A stretch of 64,000 nt of DNA, taken from positions 1 to 64,000 of the forward strand of contig JAJDBQ010000005.1 of the NCBI GenBank assembly GCA_029261255.1, given 5' to 3'. Position 1 is the first letter of the stretch. Each line of letters starts with the position of its first letter. The notes below the pieces were generated by a model. The model made no database searches, was not told where the DNA came from, and saw only the letters and a program-made list of their open reading frames with translations. The position numbers and the translations under genes are program-made. Origin of the DNA: Nitrospirales bacterium. GTDB taxonomy: Bacteria > Nitrospirota > Nitrospiria > Nitrospirales > UBA8639. Below, piece after piece: positions 42,919 through 53,207 of this stretch.

Positions 42919-44370
42919 TTAACGTAGAAGTAATTCTTTATTGAACAATAGTTTCAAAGGTCCCCCTGTGCCCTGTGAGGGTGCATCTTCATCCCAGTCT
43001 AATTCAATGACTTGCGCGGGAAGACTCCATAATTCCAATTCAAAGCGAACACGAGGGACGCCTCCGACTTGGTTTCCAGGAAAGATTTTAACAAGTCCTA
43101 CGTTATTTTTAATGGTCATGATTTCAATATTGGCTTGCGGATCGATTCGCCAAACCGATTTCGCCCCTTGTGCATTGGGATGTATTGTTATTTTCTCCGG
43201 CGGGACCTCAGGCTTATCGTTCCCAGGATTGATCATGGCTGCTGGGGAAGCGATAAATTCAGGAACTCCGTAAGGTGCATCAGGAAATGGCCCATGAGCT
43301 TCCGCATAACGACCAGTGTGAATATCTCCAGATAAAATGACGATGTCATGCGGCAAACCATCTTGATTAGTCCCCGCTAGACTTCGTTCCAACACTCGCC
43401 ACAGACGGGCGTAATCTTTCGGGAAATTAGACAGAGAATGATCCAGAAAATTACCATCTTTCTGAAATAATGGTTGACCTAGAACCAAGACGCCAGGTCC
43501 CTGCAAGTTGGCTTGCCAGACCTCTAAAGCCACCCATTGGTCCTCGGACATAAAATGGCTGGTGCCCTTATCACGACAACGCTCTCGCTCAGAACGCGTA
43601 TCTGCCACAAAAAAAGAGACCGGCTCAATTGTGAAATCATACCACCGAGTCTGATTGGGATTAAGACAGGCTTGGAATTGGTGATATAACGTATCAGCCC
43701 AATGACCATATTTTTTGCGGTTATTGGCATCCCATGTTTGTGGCAAATGGACCTGTTTTTCAGGGTAGTCGTTCCAATATTCATGATCGTCACACGTAAT
43801 AAAATTTGGACAACTCTGCAAAGCTTCACGATAGAAAGCATCCCCCCAATATTGGCGATACCGTTTGGAAAATAGTTCAATAGCATTGTCACCTAAGTCC
43901 CAATCATTCGGCCAATCCAGATACACCTGATCACCAAGAAGCATTTTAAACTGAGGATTTGCCAACGCCTGTAGGTCTTTGAGCCCAGCACGGTAATATC
44001 CGTCTCGGTCATTGTTCTGCCAGAAACAGGAGGCAAAAAGAAAAGTGACCCCTTTTTCACTGACTCCATAGGGCAACGTAGACCAAGTGAAATCCTGGCT
44101 CTCATTGTTTGCTGACAGGGTGAGACAAAATCGCTCTCCTTCTGGAGGGGCGGGCATTGTGAGTGTGACAGTCAGCAGACCCATTCGACGTTTGAGGCCT
44201 GGTACTTTCGGTAGGAGTTCCCAATGAGTTGTACAAGAGACAGAGGAACCGCGACTGTTCACTCTCACCTCTGGCGGAGAGAAATTCTTTTCCCCTTTAC
44301 GCGAACACCAAATGACCCACCCCTGGCCATTGGACAGCGGTGCACCTGGGACGATCCATAGATTTTTCAT
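42919..44370 (-). CDS. PhoD-like alkaline phosphatase family protein
   Basis: This 483-residue metallophosphatase-like protein starts at the ATG at 44370. Metal-ligand motifs are visible: F-A-S-C-F-W, L-L-G-D-Q-V-Y-L-D-W, C-D-D-H-E-Y-W-N-D, V-A-D-T-R-S-E-R and I-L-S-G-D-I-H-T-G. These fit the PhoD/phospholipase D-like phosphodiesterase group. There is no signal peptide or Tat motif at the start, so it may be cytoplasmic, unlike classical PhoD. Several family members act on phosphodiesters; the substrate is unknown. Confidence 0.82.
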   Translation of the reverse strand: MKNLWIVPGAPLSNGQGWVIWCSRKGEKNFSPPEVRVNSRGSSVSCTTHWELLPKVPGLKRRMGLLTVTLTMPAPPEGERFCLTLSANNESQDFTWSTLPYGVSEKGVTFLFASCFWQNNDRDGYYRAGLKDLQALANPQFKMLLGDQVYLDWPNDWDLGDNAIELFSKRYRQYWGDAFYREALQSCPNFITCDDHEYWNDYPEKQVHLPQTWDANNRKKYGHWADTLYHQFQACLNPNQTRWYDFTIEPVSFFVADTRSERERCRDKGTSHFMSEDQWVALEVWQANLQGPGVLVLGQPLFQKDGNFLDHSLSNFPKDYARLWRVLERSLAGTNQDGLPHDIVILSGDIHTGRYAEAHGPFPDAPYGVPEFIASPAAMINPGNDKPEVPPEKITIHPNAQGAKSVWRIDPQANIEIMTIKNNVGLVKIFPGNQVGGVPRVRFELELWSLPAQVIELDWDEDAPSQGTGGPLKLLFNKELLLR

Positions 44371-44449
44371 AACGTGGATCAACTAGATCAAGATTGAAGT
44401 TGGCCTTAAATCCTATCACAAGCGAATATTCGGATCACTAGTCAATTGC

Positions 44450-45883
44450 TCACCCCACAGGGTCGCGAGAAACCCTGGGAAGGAGTTCCTTGTCTTCTTT
44501 TCGATTGTCCTCAAGTTCAGCTTCCGTTGAGCTGTCCCATTCTTCATCAGAAACCGGATCAATCGGTTGGTCCTTGACCAGCTGCCGAAGCGTGATGCCT
44601 TCTAGCGCGCCTTGCACGGCCGCATCTCGACGCATCAATAATTGGCTCACCTTATCAGTCCCAACAGCAAACCCTTGCGGCCCATTATGCAATTGATGCT
44701 GTACCACCTTCAAGACGTCAGCCACGGCAATCGCTTCAGGTGGCCGCGCCAAGACCAACCCTTTCGGTTTCTCCGTGCGTATCAGCATATTGGCTTGCAT
44801 CAAATCACCAATTAATGATTCTACAAACGTGAGAGGGACTCGTTGCACTCGTGCTAATTGTTCTTCTCTCAGCGGTGCTTTGCCTGATAAAAAACGTCGA
44901 GTAATATGTCCAAGCAGGGACAGAGTCACATACTCACGAAACAGCGGGGTTTGATGCTTTCGCCTGAGATGAAGCAAGTAGGCTGAGGGATGCTGATGAT
45001 AATAGGCAACTTGGGCCCCGGCCAAAACAATAAGCCATCCAACATACAACCAAATGAGAAAGAGAATGAGCACAGCAAAACTTGAATAGATCGCACTATA
45101 CCGGCTTGAGCTTGCCACGAAGGCCGCAAACGCCATCCCCGCAACTTGCCAGCATATGCCAGAAGTCAGGCCTCCGACGAATGCCGAACTGATGTTCACC
45201 GGTGTATTTGGCACAAATTTATACAAGAAGGTGAACAGCATACACATAAATAAGAAGGGCAAGAGATTCGTCAGTACCACTATGAGATAGCCAAATGGCT
45301 GAATCTCCATCGCTCGTTGAACCAACCAATGACTTTGGGAAGAGGCCATCAGACCGAATGCGGTAAACACAAAGACTGGACCAACTAAGACTACACTTAA
45401 ATAATCGGTGATGCGCCTCGCTAACGGACGACCAATTTCTATGCGCCAAATGGAATTGAGCGCCTCTTCTATTTTTTCAATCAGCGAATAGGTCGTATAA
45501 AAGAGCCCTGCGACACCCACCGCTCCTAAGACCCCAACTTTTAAGTTGTCGACAAACTGGATGATATTCGTGGTAATCTCCACGCCTTTTTCACCTAGCG
45601 GATCAAAGGCCTGAGAGAGGATGGGCTCAATTTGCTGATGAACGCCAAAAGCCTTCAACACAGAAAAGGTTACGGCCAGGAAGGGCACCATTGAGAGCAG
45701 AGTGGTATAGACAAGGCTTGTCGCCCGGATACTTAAAAAGCTTTCACGGAATTCTGTGGCTGCGACTAGGCCGAGGCGCAAACATTTCACGCCAAACTGG
45801 CGAAAGCCAGTGAGCTCATGAACACGCAACTTCCACACATCATGTTCACAAAAACGTATGATTCGATCGATTGTCGTCATCAT
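44450..45883 (-). CDS. YihY/BrkB family inner-membrane protein
   Basis: This 477-residue protein has about six membrane helices between residues 50 and 290. The YihY pattern is present: F-R-E-S-F-L-S-I-R-A-T-S-L-V-Y-T-T-L-L-S-M-V-P-F-L-A-V, then V-N-x-x-S-A-F-V-G-G and Y-x-x-I-Y-x-S-F-A-V-L-I-L-F-L-I-W-L-Y. A cytoplasmic C-terminal domain (about 310-477) resembles a winged helix, and its charged tail is disordered. The family was once called ribonuclease BN; its role is not settled. Confidence 0.88.
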   Translation of the reverse strand: MMTTIDRIIRFCEHDVWKLRVHELTGFRQFGVKCLRLGLVAATEFRESFLSIRATSLVYTTLLSMVPFLAVTFSVLKAFGVHQQIEPILSQAFDPLGEKGVEITTNIIQFVDNLKVGVLGAVGVAGLFYTTYSLIEKIEEALNSIWRIEIGRPLARRITDYLSVVLVGPVFVFTAFGLMASSQSHWLVQRAMEIQPFGYLIVVLTNLLPFLFMCMLFTFLYKFVPNTPVNISSAFVGGLTSGICWQVAGMAFAAFVASSSRYSAIYSSFAVLILFLIWLYVGWLIVLAGAQVAYYHQHPSAYLLHLRRKHQTPLFREYVTLSLLGHITRRFLSGKAPLREEQLARVQRVPLTFVESLIGDLMQANMLIRTEKPKGLVLARPPEAIAVADVLKVVQHQLHNGPQGFAVGTDKVSQLLMRRDAAVQGALEGITLRQLVKDQPIDPVSDEEWDSSTEAELEDNRKEDKELLPRVSRDPVG

Positions 45884-46050
45884 TGTCGTATCATTCCTTG
45901 ATCGCTACACTACAAAGAGCACTGAAAAATGTCTAGACAATCATTCGCTTCTTCATGTTGCTTCTCTGAAGCAGCTCTCGCGACACAACTGCAAGCATAC
46001 GTCCAACAAGTCATGTCACAGCAGCTCTTGATGAAACGGATTATCCATTC

Positions 46051-46611
46051 ATGGCCTTCATAAACGACAGATTCTTCTCCAGGACATGGATTCTGGTTCT
46101 CACCCTGTGCAGTTTGACTGGGTGTCCCACCTCCTCAGAATGGGATCAAGAATGGGAGTCTATTCAACGCAGCATTCGCGCTGGCGATCTGTCTAAAGCC
46201 CAATCCCAACTCAAGACTATCTTACCATCCATTCGAGAAAATGGTCCTAAAGATCAACGATATGCCGAAATTATCTACCAGCTAGGAGAGATTGCTCATC
46301 TTGAAGGAAACGACAATCAAGCCGAATCCTATTACTGGGAAGCATTGCCCCTCATCGTCCAATCCCTTGGCCCTGAGCACCTCCATATGGCTGACCCCCT
46401 AGACAAACTCGCCTCCATCTATCAGGAAAAAGGTGAGTTGAAGATTGCTTTACCGCTGTTTAAACGAGCACTAGCCATTCGAGAAAAAACATGGGGGGCA
46501 TCGGACCTGAGATTACTTCCAACACTGAAGCATTATCATGTCTTGCTGATGCTCGGTGATCAACATGAAGAAGCTATAAAAATCCTCACACGCATCTCAC
46601 GTCTTGATTGA
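46051..46611 (+). CDS. TPR lipoprotein
   Basis: This 186-residue protein has a lipobox L-T-G-C at about residue 25. Three or four tetratricopeptide repeats of the kinesin-light-chain type follow (Y-A-E-I-I-Y-Q-L-G-E-I-A-H-L-E-G, D-P-L-D-K-L-A-S-I-Y-Q-E-K-G-E and A-L-P-L-F-K-R-A-L-A-I-R-E-K). It is likely tethered to the inner or outer membrane as a scaffold. It is divergent from the YihY gene and upstream of an HD-GYP gene, with no evident operon partner. Confidence 0.8.
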   Translation: MAFINDRFFSRTWILVLTLCSLTGCPTSSEWDQEWESIQRSIRAGDLSKAQSQLKTILPSIRENGPKDQRYAEIIYQLGEIAHLEGNDNQAESYYWEALPLIVQSLGPEHLHMADPLDKLASIYQEKGELKIALPLFKRALAIREKTWGASDLRLLPTLKHYHVLLMLGDQHEEAIKILTRISRLD

Positions 46612-46906
46612 GCAAAGCAATTGTTCATCAACCCACCGTATCATTCTATCTCATCGTTCTCCTCTTGTAGTCATCTAACGGTATCGTTCAAAAACTGTGA
46701 AGAATTATTTGGTTTTTTTGACATAACCACGCCTATTCCTCAAAGTTATTGTCACCCCTGTTCTATTGCTCTTTTCCCATAATTACCTTACGATATTTAT
46801 CATTTTTCTCTGTACACATGACATTGATCATTCTGTACTTTTCCTCTATCTAATTTAGTCGTTACTTTAGGTGCAGTTTTCCTCTCCTCTATCCACCCCC
46901 TTTGCA

Positions 46907-48127
46907 ATGAAAAAACGCATTGCCATTCAAGATTTACGACCCGGTATGTATATCGCTGGGATGGATCAGTCCTGGTTTCAAACACCATTTCTCCGCCATA
47001 AATGGCTCGTGAAACGTGATGATGAAATTGCTCTGTTGCGGAGCTACGGGATTCAAGACGTCTTCATCGATACGGAAAAAGGAGCGGATGTCGCTGTGGA
47101 TTCCGACGAACAGGAATTGTCGCATACTCCGACAATCTCTGACGAACCGCTCCCACCTCCACATATGAGCTTCGGACCAAAACCTGAAGAAATTGAATCC
47201 GCTCGACTACTCCGTGCAGAAGCCATTTCGACAGTAGATGTGTTTTTCCGTCAAATGGAATCTTCGACTCCACAGCATCTTACGGATGTCCGTGCTGTCG
47301 TCGGCACTCTCTTAGATGGCCTCTTAGAATATCAAGACGCCATGGTGTCACTGATCCAAATGCGCCGCTTTGATGCCAAGCTGGCAACTCATAGCGTTGA
47401 TACGAGTGTTCTGGCGATGGCCATTGGACAAGACTATGGCTGCGATCCACAACAGCTTAAGCTTTTAGGGCTTGCGGCCATGGTCCACGACATCGGCCAA
47501 CTGCGCTTGCCACTCAATCTTTTGCGAAAAGTTCAGCCCTATTCTCCTCAAGACCATAAATTAATTCAGGCTCATTGTGACATGGGCGAAGCCATGCTTA
47601 ATCAATTCCCTGATTTTCCTCGAGAATCTAAACAAATGCTTCTGCACCATCATGAACGACTTGATGGATCTGGATATCCAACAGGTCTACGAGGACATGA
47701 TCTTTCTGAGTTGACTCAAATTTTGAGTATTGCTGATACGTATGATGCTCAGATCAGCGGTCGTTGCAGCCAACCACCCGCCCCTCCTTCACGAGCCTTA
47801 TCCGAACTCTATCGGGCAGCTGTAGCTGGTCAGTACGCCACCAAATTAGTCCAGCGACTTATTCATCTCTTAGGCGTGTATCCTATTGGTTCACTCGTCA
47901 GGTTGAACACCGGGGAACAAGCCGTCGTGATCTGGGTTCATAGCCATTCTCGTCTCACTCCCACGATTAAATTACTCAAAAATTCATCGGGAGAGCCAGT
48001 GGAGGAACAAGAAATTATTGACCTGTCTTCTCAAACAACACACGAGACGTCACGCACAATTCAAGAATCCATCAACCCCCATGAAGCCGGATGGGATATG
48101 TCCAAGATTTTAGATTCGCTATGGTAA
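46907..48127 (+). CDS. HD-GYP domain protein with DUF3391 N-terminus (copy 2)
   Basis: The protein has 406 residues from the ATG at 46907, aligned to the start of the paralogue at 36827; a GTG at 46871 is the alternative. It has DUF3391 (K-R-I-A-I-Q-D-L-R-P-G-M-Y) and HD-GYP with V-H-D-I-G-Q-L-R-L-P and H-H-H-E-R-L-D-G-S-G-Y-P. The metal-ligand HD and GYP motifs are intact, but the usual Lys after HDIG is Gln. Its stop is 40 bp before a hybrid histidine kinase, so a shared c-di-GMP/phosphorelay circuit is plausible. Confidence 0.9.
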   Translation: MKKRIAIQDLRPGMYIAGMDQSWFQTPFLRHKWLVKRDDEIALLRSYGIQDVFIDTEKGADVAVDSDEQELSHTPTISDEPLPPPHMSFGPKPEEIESARLLRAEAISTVDVFFRQMESSTPQHLTDVRAVVGTLLDGLLEYQDAMVSLIQMRRFDAKLATHSVDTSVLAMAIGQDYGCDPQQLKLLGLAAMVHDIGQLRLPLNLLRKVQPYSPQDHKLIQAHCDMGEAMLNQFPDFPRESKQMLLHHHERLDGSGYPTGLRGHDLSELTQILSIADTYDAQISGRCSQPPAPPSRALSELYRAAVAGQYATKLVQRLIHLLGVYPIGSLVRLNTGEQAVVIWVHSHSRLTPTIKLLKNSSGEPVEEQEIIDLSSQTTHETSRTIQESINPHEAGWDMSKILDSLW

Positions 48128-48167
48128 GAGGCACGCACCCGATGTCCTTTTCTTTCACTTTCGATCA

Positions 48168-50867
48168 ATGAACCCACAACATCCCTTTCAGGAAATCAGT
48201 GAAATGGATCTCCCAAGCCTGACTCAAGCCCTGCGTTCATCCCAAGCATTTGTGCATACACTATTGGATTCTATCCATATTGGTATTTGTCAGGTAAATC
48301 CACAGGGACACATTCTTTCCCTGAATCTAGAGGGCGCACGAATTCTTCAGCGAACGGAACAATCATGTTTGGGCCAAAGTTTTCATGAACATACAGGCTG
48401 CCTTCATAGTGACCCTCTTACAGAAGAAAAAGATTGCCCCATTAGCCGGGTCCTCAAAACAGGGAAGGCTATTTGGACACAAAAATTGCTACTCCGACGA
48501 CCGAGTGGAGAAACACGCTGGGTGGAGTACCAATGTACGCTACTCACGGATCCTTACAACCCAGGCGCGTTGTTACTCTTTCGTGATTTAAGCCATCAAC
48601 TTGAACAACACGAAGAACATCAACACTTGGCCTCAATGCCTGAGGAAAGCCCGAATCCCATAGTAGAAGTAGATCCTCACGGACGGTTAACCTATGCCAA
48701 TCCAGCCATGATCGCGCTACTTGACACCTATCGCTTTCGAGAAGATGGAGTCCCACTCGTCCTACCGCCGGCCCTCACACACATTGCACGGGAATGCCTG
48801 AAATCCATGGCTCCTCTCAAAGGACTCACCGTCGCCATTGACCATCATCACTTTGATTGGACGTTTTCTCCCATACAGGCAATAGGCCTTGTCCGAGGGT
48901 ATGGCATAGACATCACCAATCATGTCCGCGTCAGACATAGCCTGTCTGTTTATCAATCACAATATTCCTCGTTTGTTGACTCGGCACATGAAGGTATCAT
49001 TTCGGCTGATCTCCACGGCACCATTGCTTCATGGAATCCTGCCGCCGAGGCAATATTCGGTTTTCAGCAGGACGAGATTATCGGCCAATCAATCCTCATA
49101 CTTTTAGAAGAAGGCTATCGAGATATTTATCGAAAAGAGCTGGAGGATCTGAGCGATGGAGAATTTGAGTCGCACTCCAGTCAGCAGCCTGTGGAATTAA
49201 CAGGACTTCGCAGCACTGGTGAATCTTTTCCCTTAGAAATTTCATTAACCAACTGGAAAGTCCGACTGGATACATATTATGGGTTTACCCTGAGAGATAT
49301 TTCAGATCGAAAAGACATTGAGCGTGCCCTCGTAGCAGAAAAAGATCGCTTGGTCACTACCCTGCAATCACTCGATGAAGGAATCCTTACCACCGATCGA
49401 GAAGGACGTATTACCTTTTTTAATCCCCTGGCAGAACAAATTACGGAATGGACACATCAGGAAGCAGTCGCTCGACCCTTTCAGGAAGTGCTCCGTTTAA
49501 ATAACGAAGTATCCAAAGAGGAAGATAAGGCGGCGTTCCAATTTTCTCCTGCACCCTCTGCCCTGACAGCCCCCAACACCCCAATGCAACTTATCACCAA
49601 ACACGGCCTTCAACGAACAATCGCCATACGAGAAACCCCCATTCGCGACCACAGTGGTCACCTGATAGGGACGGTGATCATGTTCCACGATACGATCAAT
49701 CGGCAGCGGCAAGAAGATGAACAACAACGCATTAGCAAACTCAATTCCCTCGGTGTATTGGCAGGAGGTCTTGCCCATGACTTCAACAACTTGCTCACCA
49801 CAATTCTTGGCAATGTCTTTGTTGTGAAATTGCGAATGATGCCCCAAGACCCTTTAGCTCAAAACCTCGAACAAGCCGAGCATGCGTGCCTTCGTGCCAA
49901 GGAACTCACCCAACAACTCCTCACATTTGCCAAAGGCGGCGCGCCCATCAAAACATCTGTCGCCCTGGGAGACCTCCTTCGGAAAAGTGCTATTTTTGCA
50001 TTGTCGGGTTCGTCAATTAGTTGCCATTTTGACATTCCCAATGATCTTTCTCCATTGGATGCCGATGCCAGTCAACTGCGCCAAGTGATCCAAAACATTA
50101 CGATTAATGCAAGACAGTCTATGCCTCAGAGCGGTCATTTTTCGATTCACGTTGAGAATACTACACTCCATACTCGACCGAGCCTCTCAACAATTTCGTT
50201 ACCTCCTGGAGACTACGTCAAGATAGCATTTATGGATCAGGGGAAGGGAATGACCGAGCAGGAATTACTTAATATTTTCGACCCATACTTCACCACAAAA
50301 CCCGGTGCATCTGGATTGGGCCTTGCCGCCGCACATAGCATCATTCAGCAACATCATGGACACATCAGTGTCCATTCTGAACGAGGTAAAGGCTCAACGT
50401 TCACCGTGTACCTACCTTCGTCATATTCTATTGTTGATGTTGACCCTCAAGACATTCCGAAAGGACGTGGCCGAATCTTGGTGATGGACGATGAACAGAG
50501 CATCTGCAGGATGGTCGAGGATGCGCTCACTCAATTCGGCTATGAAGTCACAACGACTCGGGATGGTCAGATGGCCATTGATGTGTTTTCCGAATCCTTA
50601 ACCAGTGGAAAGACTTTTGATGCGGTAATCTTAGATCTAACAATACCAGGTGGCATGGGTGGAAAAGAAGCGATTCAACATCTTCGAAAGTTAGATCCAC
50701 ACCTTAAAGCCCTTGTGACGAGTGGGTATTCTGACGACCCCATTATGGCAGATTTCCAAACATATGGCTTTCAAGGCATCTTGGTGAAACCCTACAAGAT
50801 CATTGATCTTGCCAAAACCCTAGAATCCTTATGCGCTCAATCTAATGGCAAAAAATTAGTTGATTGA
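48168..50867 (+). CDS. Hybrid sensor histidine kinase with four PAS-type domains
   Basis: This 899-residue, apparently soluble protein has PAS-like domains at about 30-140, 150-255, 265-385 and 395-520. The HisKA/dimerisation region carries phospho-His537 in G-G-L-A-H-D-F-N-N-L-L-T. A GHKL ATPase (about 600-755) has N-I-T-I-N-A-R-Q-S, D-Q-G-K-G-M and G-L-G-L-A-A-A. A C-terminal receiver domain (about 775-890) has phosphoacceptor Asp823 in V-I-L-D-L-T-I-P. No membrane helix is seen, so the signal is intracellular. It may be co-transcribed with the HD-GYP gene just upstream. Confidence 0.93.
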   Translation: MNPQHPFQEISEMDLPSLTQALRSSQAFVHTLLDSIHIGICQVNPQGHILSLNLEGARILQRTEQSCLGQSFHEHTGCLHSDPLTEEKDCPISRVLKTGKAIWTQKLLLRRPSGETRWVEYQCTLLTDPYNPGALLLFRDLSHQLEQHEEHQHLASMPEESPNPIVEVDPHGRLTYANPAMIALLDTYRFREDGVPLVLPPALTHIARECLKSMAPLKGLTVAIDHHHFDWTFSPIQAIGLVRGYGIDITNHVRVRHSLSVYQSQYSSFVDSAHEGIISADLHGTIASWNPAAEAIFGFQQDEIIGQSILILLEEGYRDIYRKELEDLSDGEFESHSSQQPVELTGLRSTGESFPLEISLTNWKVRLDTYYGFTLRDISDRKDIERALVAEKDRLVTTLQSLDEGILTTDREGRITFFNPLAEQITEWTHQEAVARPFQEVLRLNNEVSKEEDKAAFQFSPAPSALTAPNTPMQLITKHGLQRTIAIRETPIRDHSGHLIGTVIMFHDTINRQRQEDEQQRISKLNSLGVLAGGLAHDFNNLLTTILGNVFVVKLRMMPQDPLAQNLEQAEHACLRAKELTQQLLTFAKGGAPIKTSVALGDLLRKSAIFALSGSSISCHFDIPNDLSPLDADASQLRQVIQNITINARQSMPQSGHFSIHVENTTLHTRPSLSTISLPPGDYVKIAFMDQGKGMTEQELLNIFDPYFTTKPGASGLGLAAAHSIIQQHHGHISVHSERGKGSTFTVYLPSSYSIVDVDPQDIPKGRGRILVMDDEQSICRMVEDALTQFGYEVTTTRDGQMAIDVFSESLTSGKTFDAVILDLTIPGGMGGKEAIQHLRKLDPHLKALVTSGYSDDPIMADFQTYGFQGILVKPYKIIDLAKTLESLCAQSNGKKLVD

Positions 50868-51119
50868 AACTTTGCTCAGCATAGAGCCACGTGACTCATT
50901 CAGCTCTTTACATTCTCTATATCCAATCAACACTTAAATATGTACCAGCAATGAGGAAAATTAGAGAGACCAGATGAAGACAGGCTTGCCGCACGGAATG
51001 AGAGGAAATTTCTCTTCAAAATCTCAACCTGATAGCTTCAGAATATTTCAGATCTTTCCATGTAAGTGATGTACAAAAATTTTGAGTCCTAAGGATCTAT
51101 CTTAGCCCTTCCTTTTCTT

Positions 51120-52106
51120 TTACAAGCATGTTGGGTATTGTCGAATTAATGTTTCTTGTTGAATCATAGGAAGCCTTTGAAACATCCGATTACTGACGGT
51201 TAAATTCTCTTTAGCTTTTTCATAAAACGTCGGTTGGACTTCAATAGCTTTTTCAAAACACCTTGATGCTCGTGCAAACTGTCCTTCATCAAGAAAAGCG
51301 ACTCCCAAATTATTGTAGGCCTTAGCCGGATCCATTCCACGGGCATAGGCATCATACGCCAAGTCATAATCTCCTAACTTCGTCAAGGCCAAACCAAGAT
51401 TGTTAGCAATCTTCTTGTTCCCCCCCCCAGCCTGCAAGGCCTGCTGAAACGTTCTGACAGCATTGCCATACTGCTGGTCAAGATAATAGGCCATACCCAA
51501 ATTATTCAAAATAGCAGAATTATTGGCTTCTTGCGCTAGAGCCACATGATACATATTGATCGCATCTTTATGAGCATTACGACGATCTGCAACAATTCCT
51601 AAATAATTTGTGGACGTCCACAAGCCTGAATCGTAGAGTAGAGCCGCTTGAAATTCGCGTTCAGCTTCAACATCTTTTTCCATTTTCAATAAAGCCCGTC
51701 CCATTCCTTCATAGGCTGCGGCAAAATTCAAATCATAGTCTAGAATTTCATGGAAGTGATTATAGGCTTCCTGAGATGATCCTTTTTCTAAATAAATAAC
51801 CGCTAATTTATAGTGTGCAGATATACGTCCCGGCTCCAAGTTTAAGGCTTTCTCGTATTGTTCCTTGGCTGTTTGAAAATTGCCTTGCTGGAAATGAGCA
51901 TCCCCTAATTTTTCATAATCACTTCGTGTCATTTCTGCTGTCAAATCAATTTCAGGTTGGACTTTCGTATCCACTCCCGCTTTTTGTCGATCTAAGATTT
52001 GCTGATAATGCTCATCTTGAACAGAAAAGTTCGATTGCTCTTTGGTACCGCAGGCATTGGATACCAAGAACAAGCCGATTAGACTGAACATCCATATTTT
52101 ATTCAT
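51120..52106 (-). CDS. tadD: TPR lipoprotein of the Tad pilus locus (TadD-like)
   Basis: The protein has 328 residues from the ATG at 52106 (GGGAG upstream); a lipobox ends S-N-A-C near residue 19. About seven TPRs cover residues 60-290, with many G-x-A-Y-x-x-x-x-x-Y-x-x-A-x-x-x-F units. Downstream of tadC in the same direction, it fits the TadD/pilotin-like TPR position. A run of nine C (nine G on the coding strand) at 51420-51428, encoding Gly-Gly-Gly, is a slippage-prone tract that could switch the gene off and on. Confidence 0.78.
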   Translation of the reverse strand: MNKIWMFSLIGLFLVSNACGTKEQSNFSVQDEHYQQILDRQKAGVDTKVQPEIDLTAEMTRSDYEKLGDAHFQQGNFQTAKEQYEKALNLEPGRISAHYKLAVIYLEKGSSQEAYNHFHEILDYDLNFAAAYEGMGRALLKMEKDVEAEREFQAALLYDSGLWTSTNYLGIVADRRNAHKDAINMYHVALAQEANNSAILNNLGMAYYLDQQYGNAVRTFQQALQAGGGNKKIANNLGLALTKLGDYDLAYDAYARGMDPAKAYNNLGVAFLDEGQFARASRCFEKAIEVQPTFYEKAKENLTVSNRMFQRLPMIQQETLIRQYPTCL

Positions 52107-52253
52107 GATCCCCACTCCCTAAAAATTGTTAACAAATTCTTTACCGTTTTTCCTTCTGACCTAAATCTATTAAAAATACAAACCTCAATGGACTTTCTTG
52201 GGAGCATTGCTTACATTCTCTTACAAAATCACCCTCGAAGATAAAATGAATCG

Positions 52254-53201
52254 TTAGAAAGCTGAAAAATTTTGCATGAGCCGAATCACTCCGGGGCCTG
52301 CGATCACAATCATTAAACTTGGAAAAATAAATAGAATCAGTGGAATCATGAGCTTCACGGCCAACTGCGCAGCTTTTTCTTCGGCTTTCAAGCGACGAGT
52401 CATTCTCATAGAATCTGAATGCACACGTAGTGCCTGCCCAATGCTGGTTCCAAATCTGTCAGTTTGAATCAAGAGAGCCACAAGACTTCGAATATCCTCT
52501 AAATCTGTTCGTTGAACAAGATTGCGAAGGGCTTGTTCTCGCGAAAGCCCAGCGCGCAACTCAAGATTGAGGAGAGTGAATTCTTCTCCAAGCTCTTTAT
52601 GCCCCGAGCTAATTTCTAGACCAACGCGATTCATCGCCTGATCCAATCCCAAGCCAGCTTCCACACACACAACCATAAGATCTAACGCATCGGGAAACCC
52701 ATCAACGAGTAGCTCTTTTCGTTTTGTGATAGCAGAACTCAACCACAATTGTGGACCATAAAACCCAGCAACCATACACAGTACTAAAATCCCAGGAAAG
52801 GCATATGGGGAAGACATCCCTTTGGTCGCTTCAGTGCCAAAAATAAGAAAACCCACTCCAAGGAAAACCGCGAGGATTATCCGAGAGCCGAGAAAATTTA
52901 TTGGAGCCCGAGCGCTTCGGTAGCCAGCACTCACAAGCTTCTCACGAACATGGGAAACTTGCGCTTGATCTTTTGGCTGACCGACCTTCCCTAAACGGTC
53001 TACCACATACTCAAAGGCCTGTTGAAAGACACTCGATTTTTTCTCAGGAGCTTTCCCTCTGGATACCTTAGCGGATTCTCCGCTCACTCGATCACCCCAG
53101 TCTGATTTTTGCTGTTTGGATTGATAGAATGTATAGGCACTCCAACCCAACATCGACATCATGAAGAACACTAAAATACAAATAAGAAGAAGTGGTTCCA
53201 T
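52254..53201 (-). CDS. tadC: Tad pilus inner-membrane protein TadC
   Basis: This 315-residue type II secretion F-domain protein has an N-terminal helix, paired helices near 105-150, a cytoplasmic domain (A-L-D-L-M-V-V-C-V-E-A-G-L-G-L-D-Q-A-M) and a C-terminal helix (I-P-L-I-L-F-I-F-P-S-L-M-I-V). It forms the pilus platform with TadB and is driven by the TadA ATPase. The gene starts 6 bp after tadB. Confidence 0.92.
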   Translation of the reverse strand: MEPLLLICILVFFMMSMLGWSAYTFYQSKQQKSDWGDRVSGESAKVSRGKAPEKKSSVFQQAFEYVVDRLGKVGQPKDQAQVSHVREKLVSAGYRSARAPINFLGSRIILAVFLGVGFLIFGTEATKGMSSPYAFPGILVLCMVAGFYGPQLWLSSAITKRKELLVDGFPDALDLMVVCVEAGLGLDQAMNRVGLEISSGHKELGEEFTLLNLELRAGLSREQALRNLVQRTDLEDIRSLVALLIQTDRFGTSIGQALRVHSDSMRMTRRLKAEEKAAQLAVKLMIPLILFIFPSLMIVIAGPGVIRLMQNFSAF

Positions 53202-53207
53202 TGAGGT

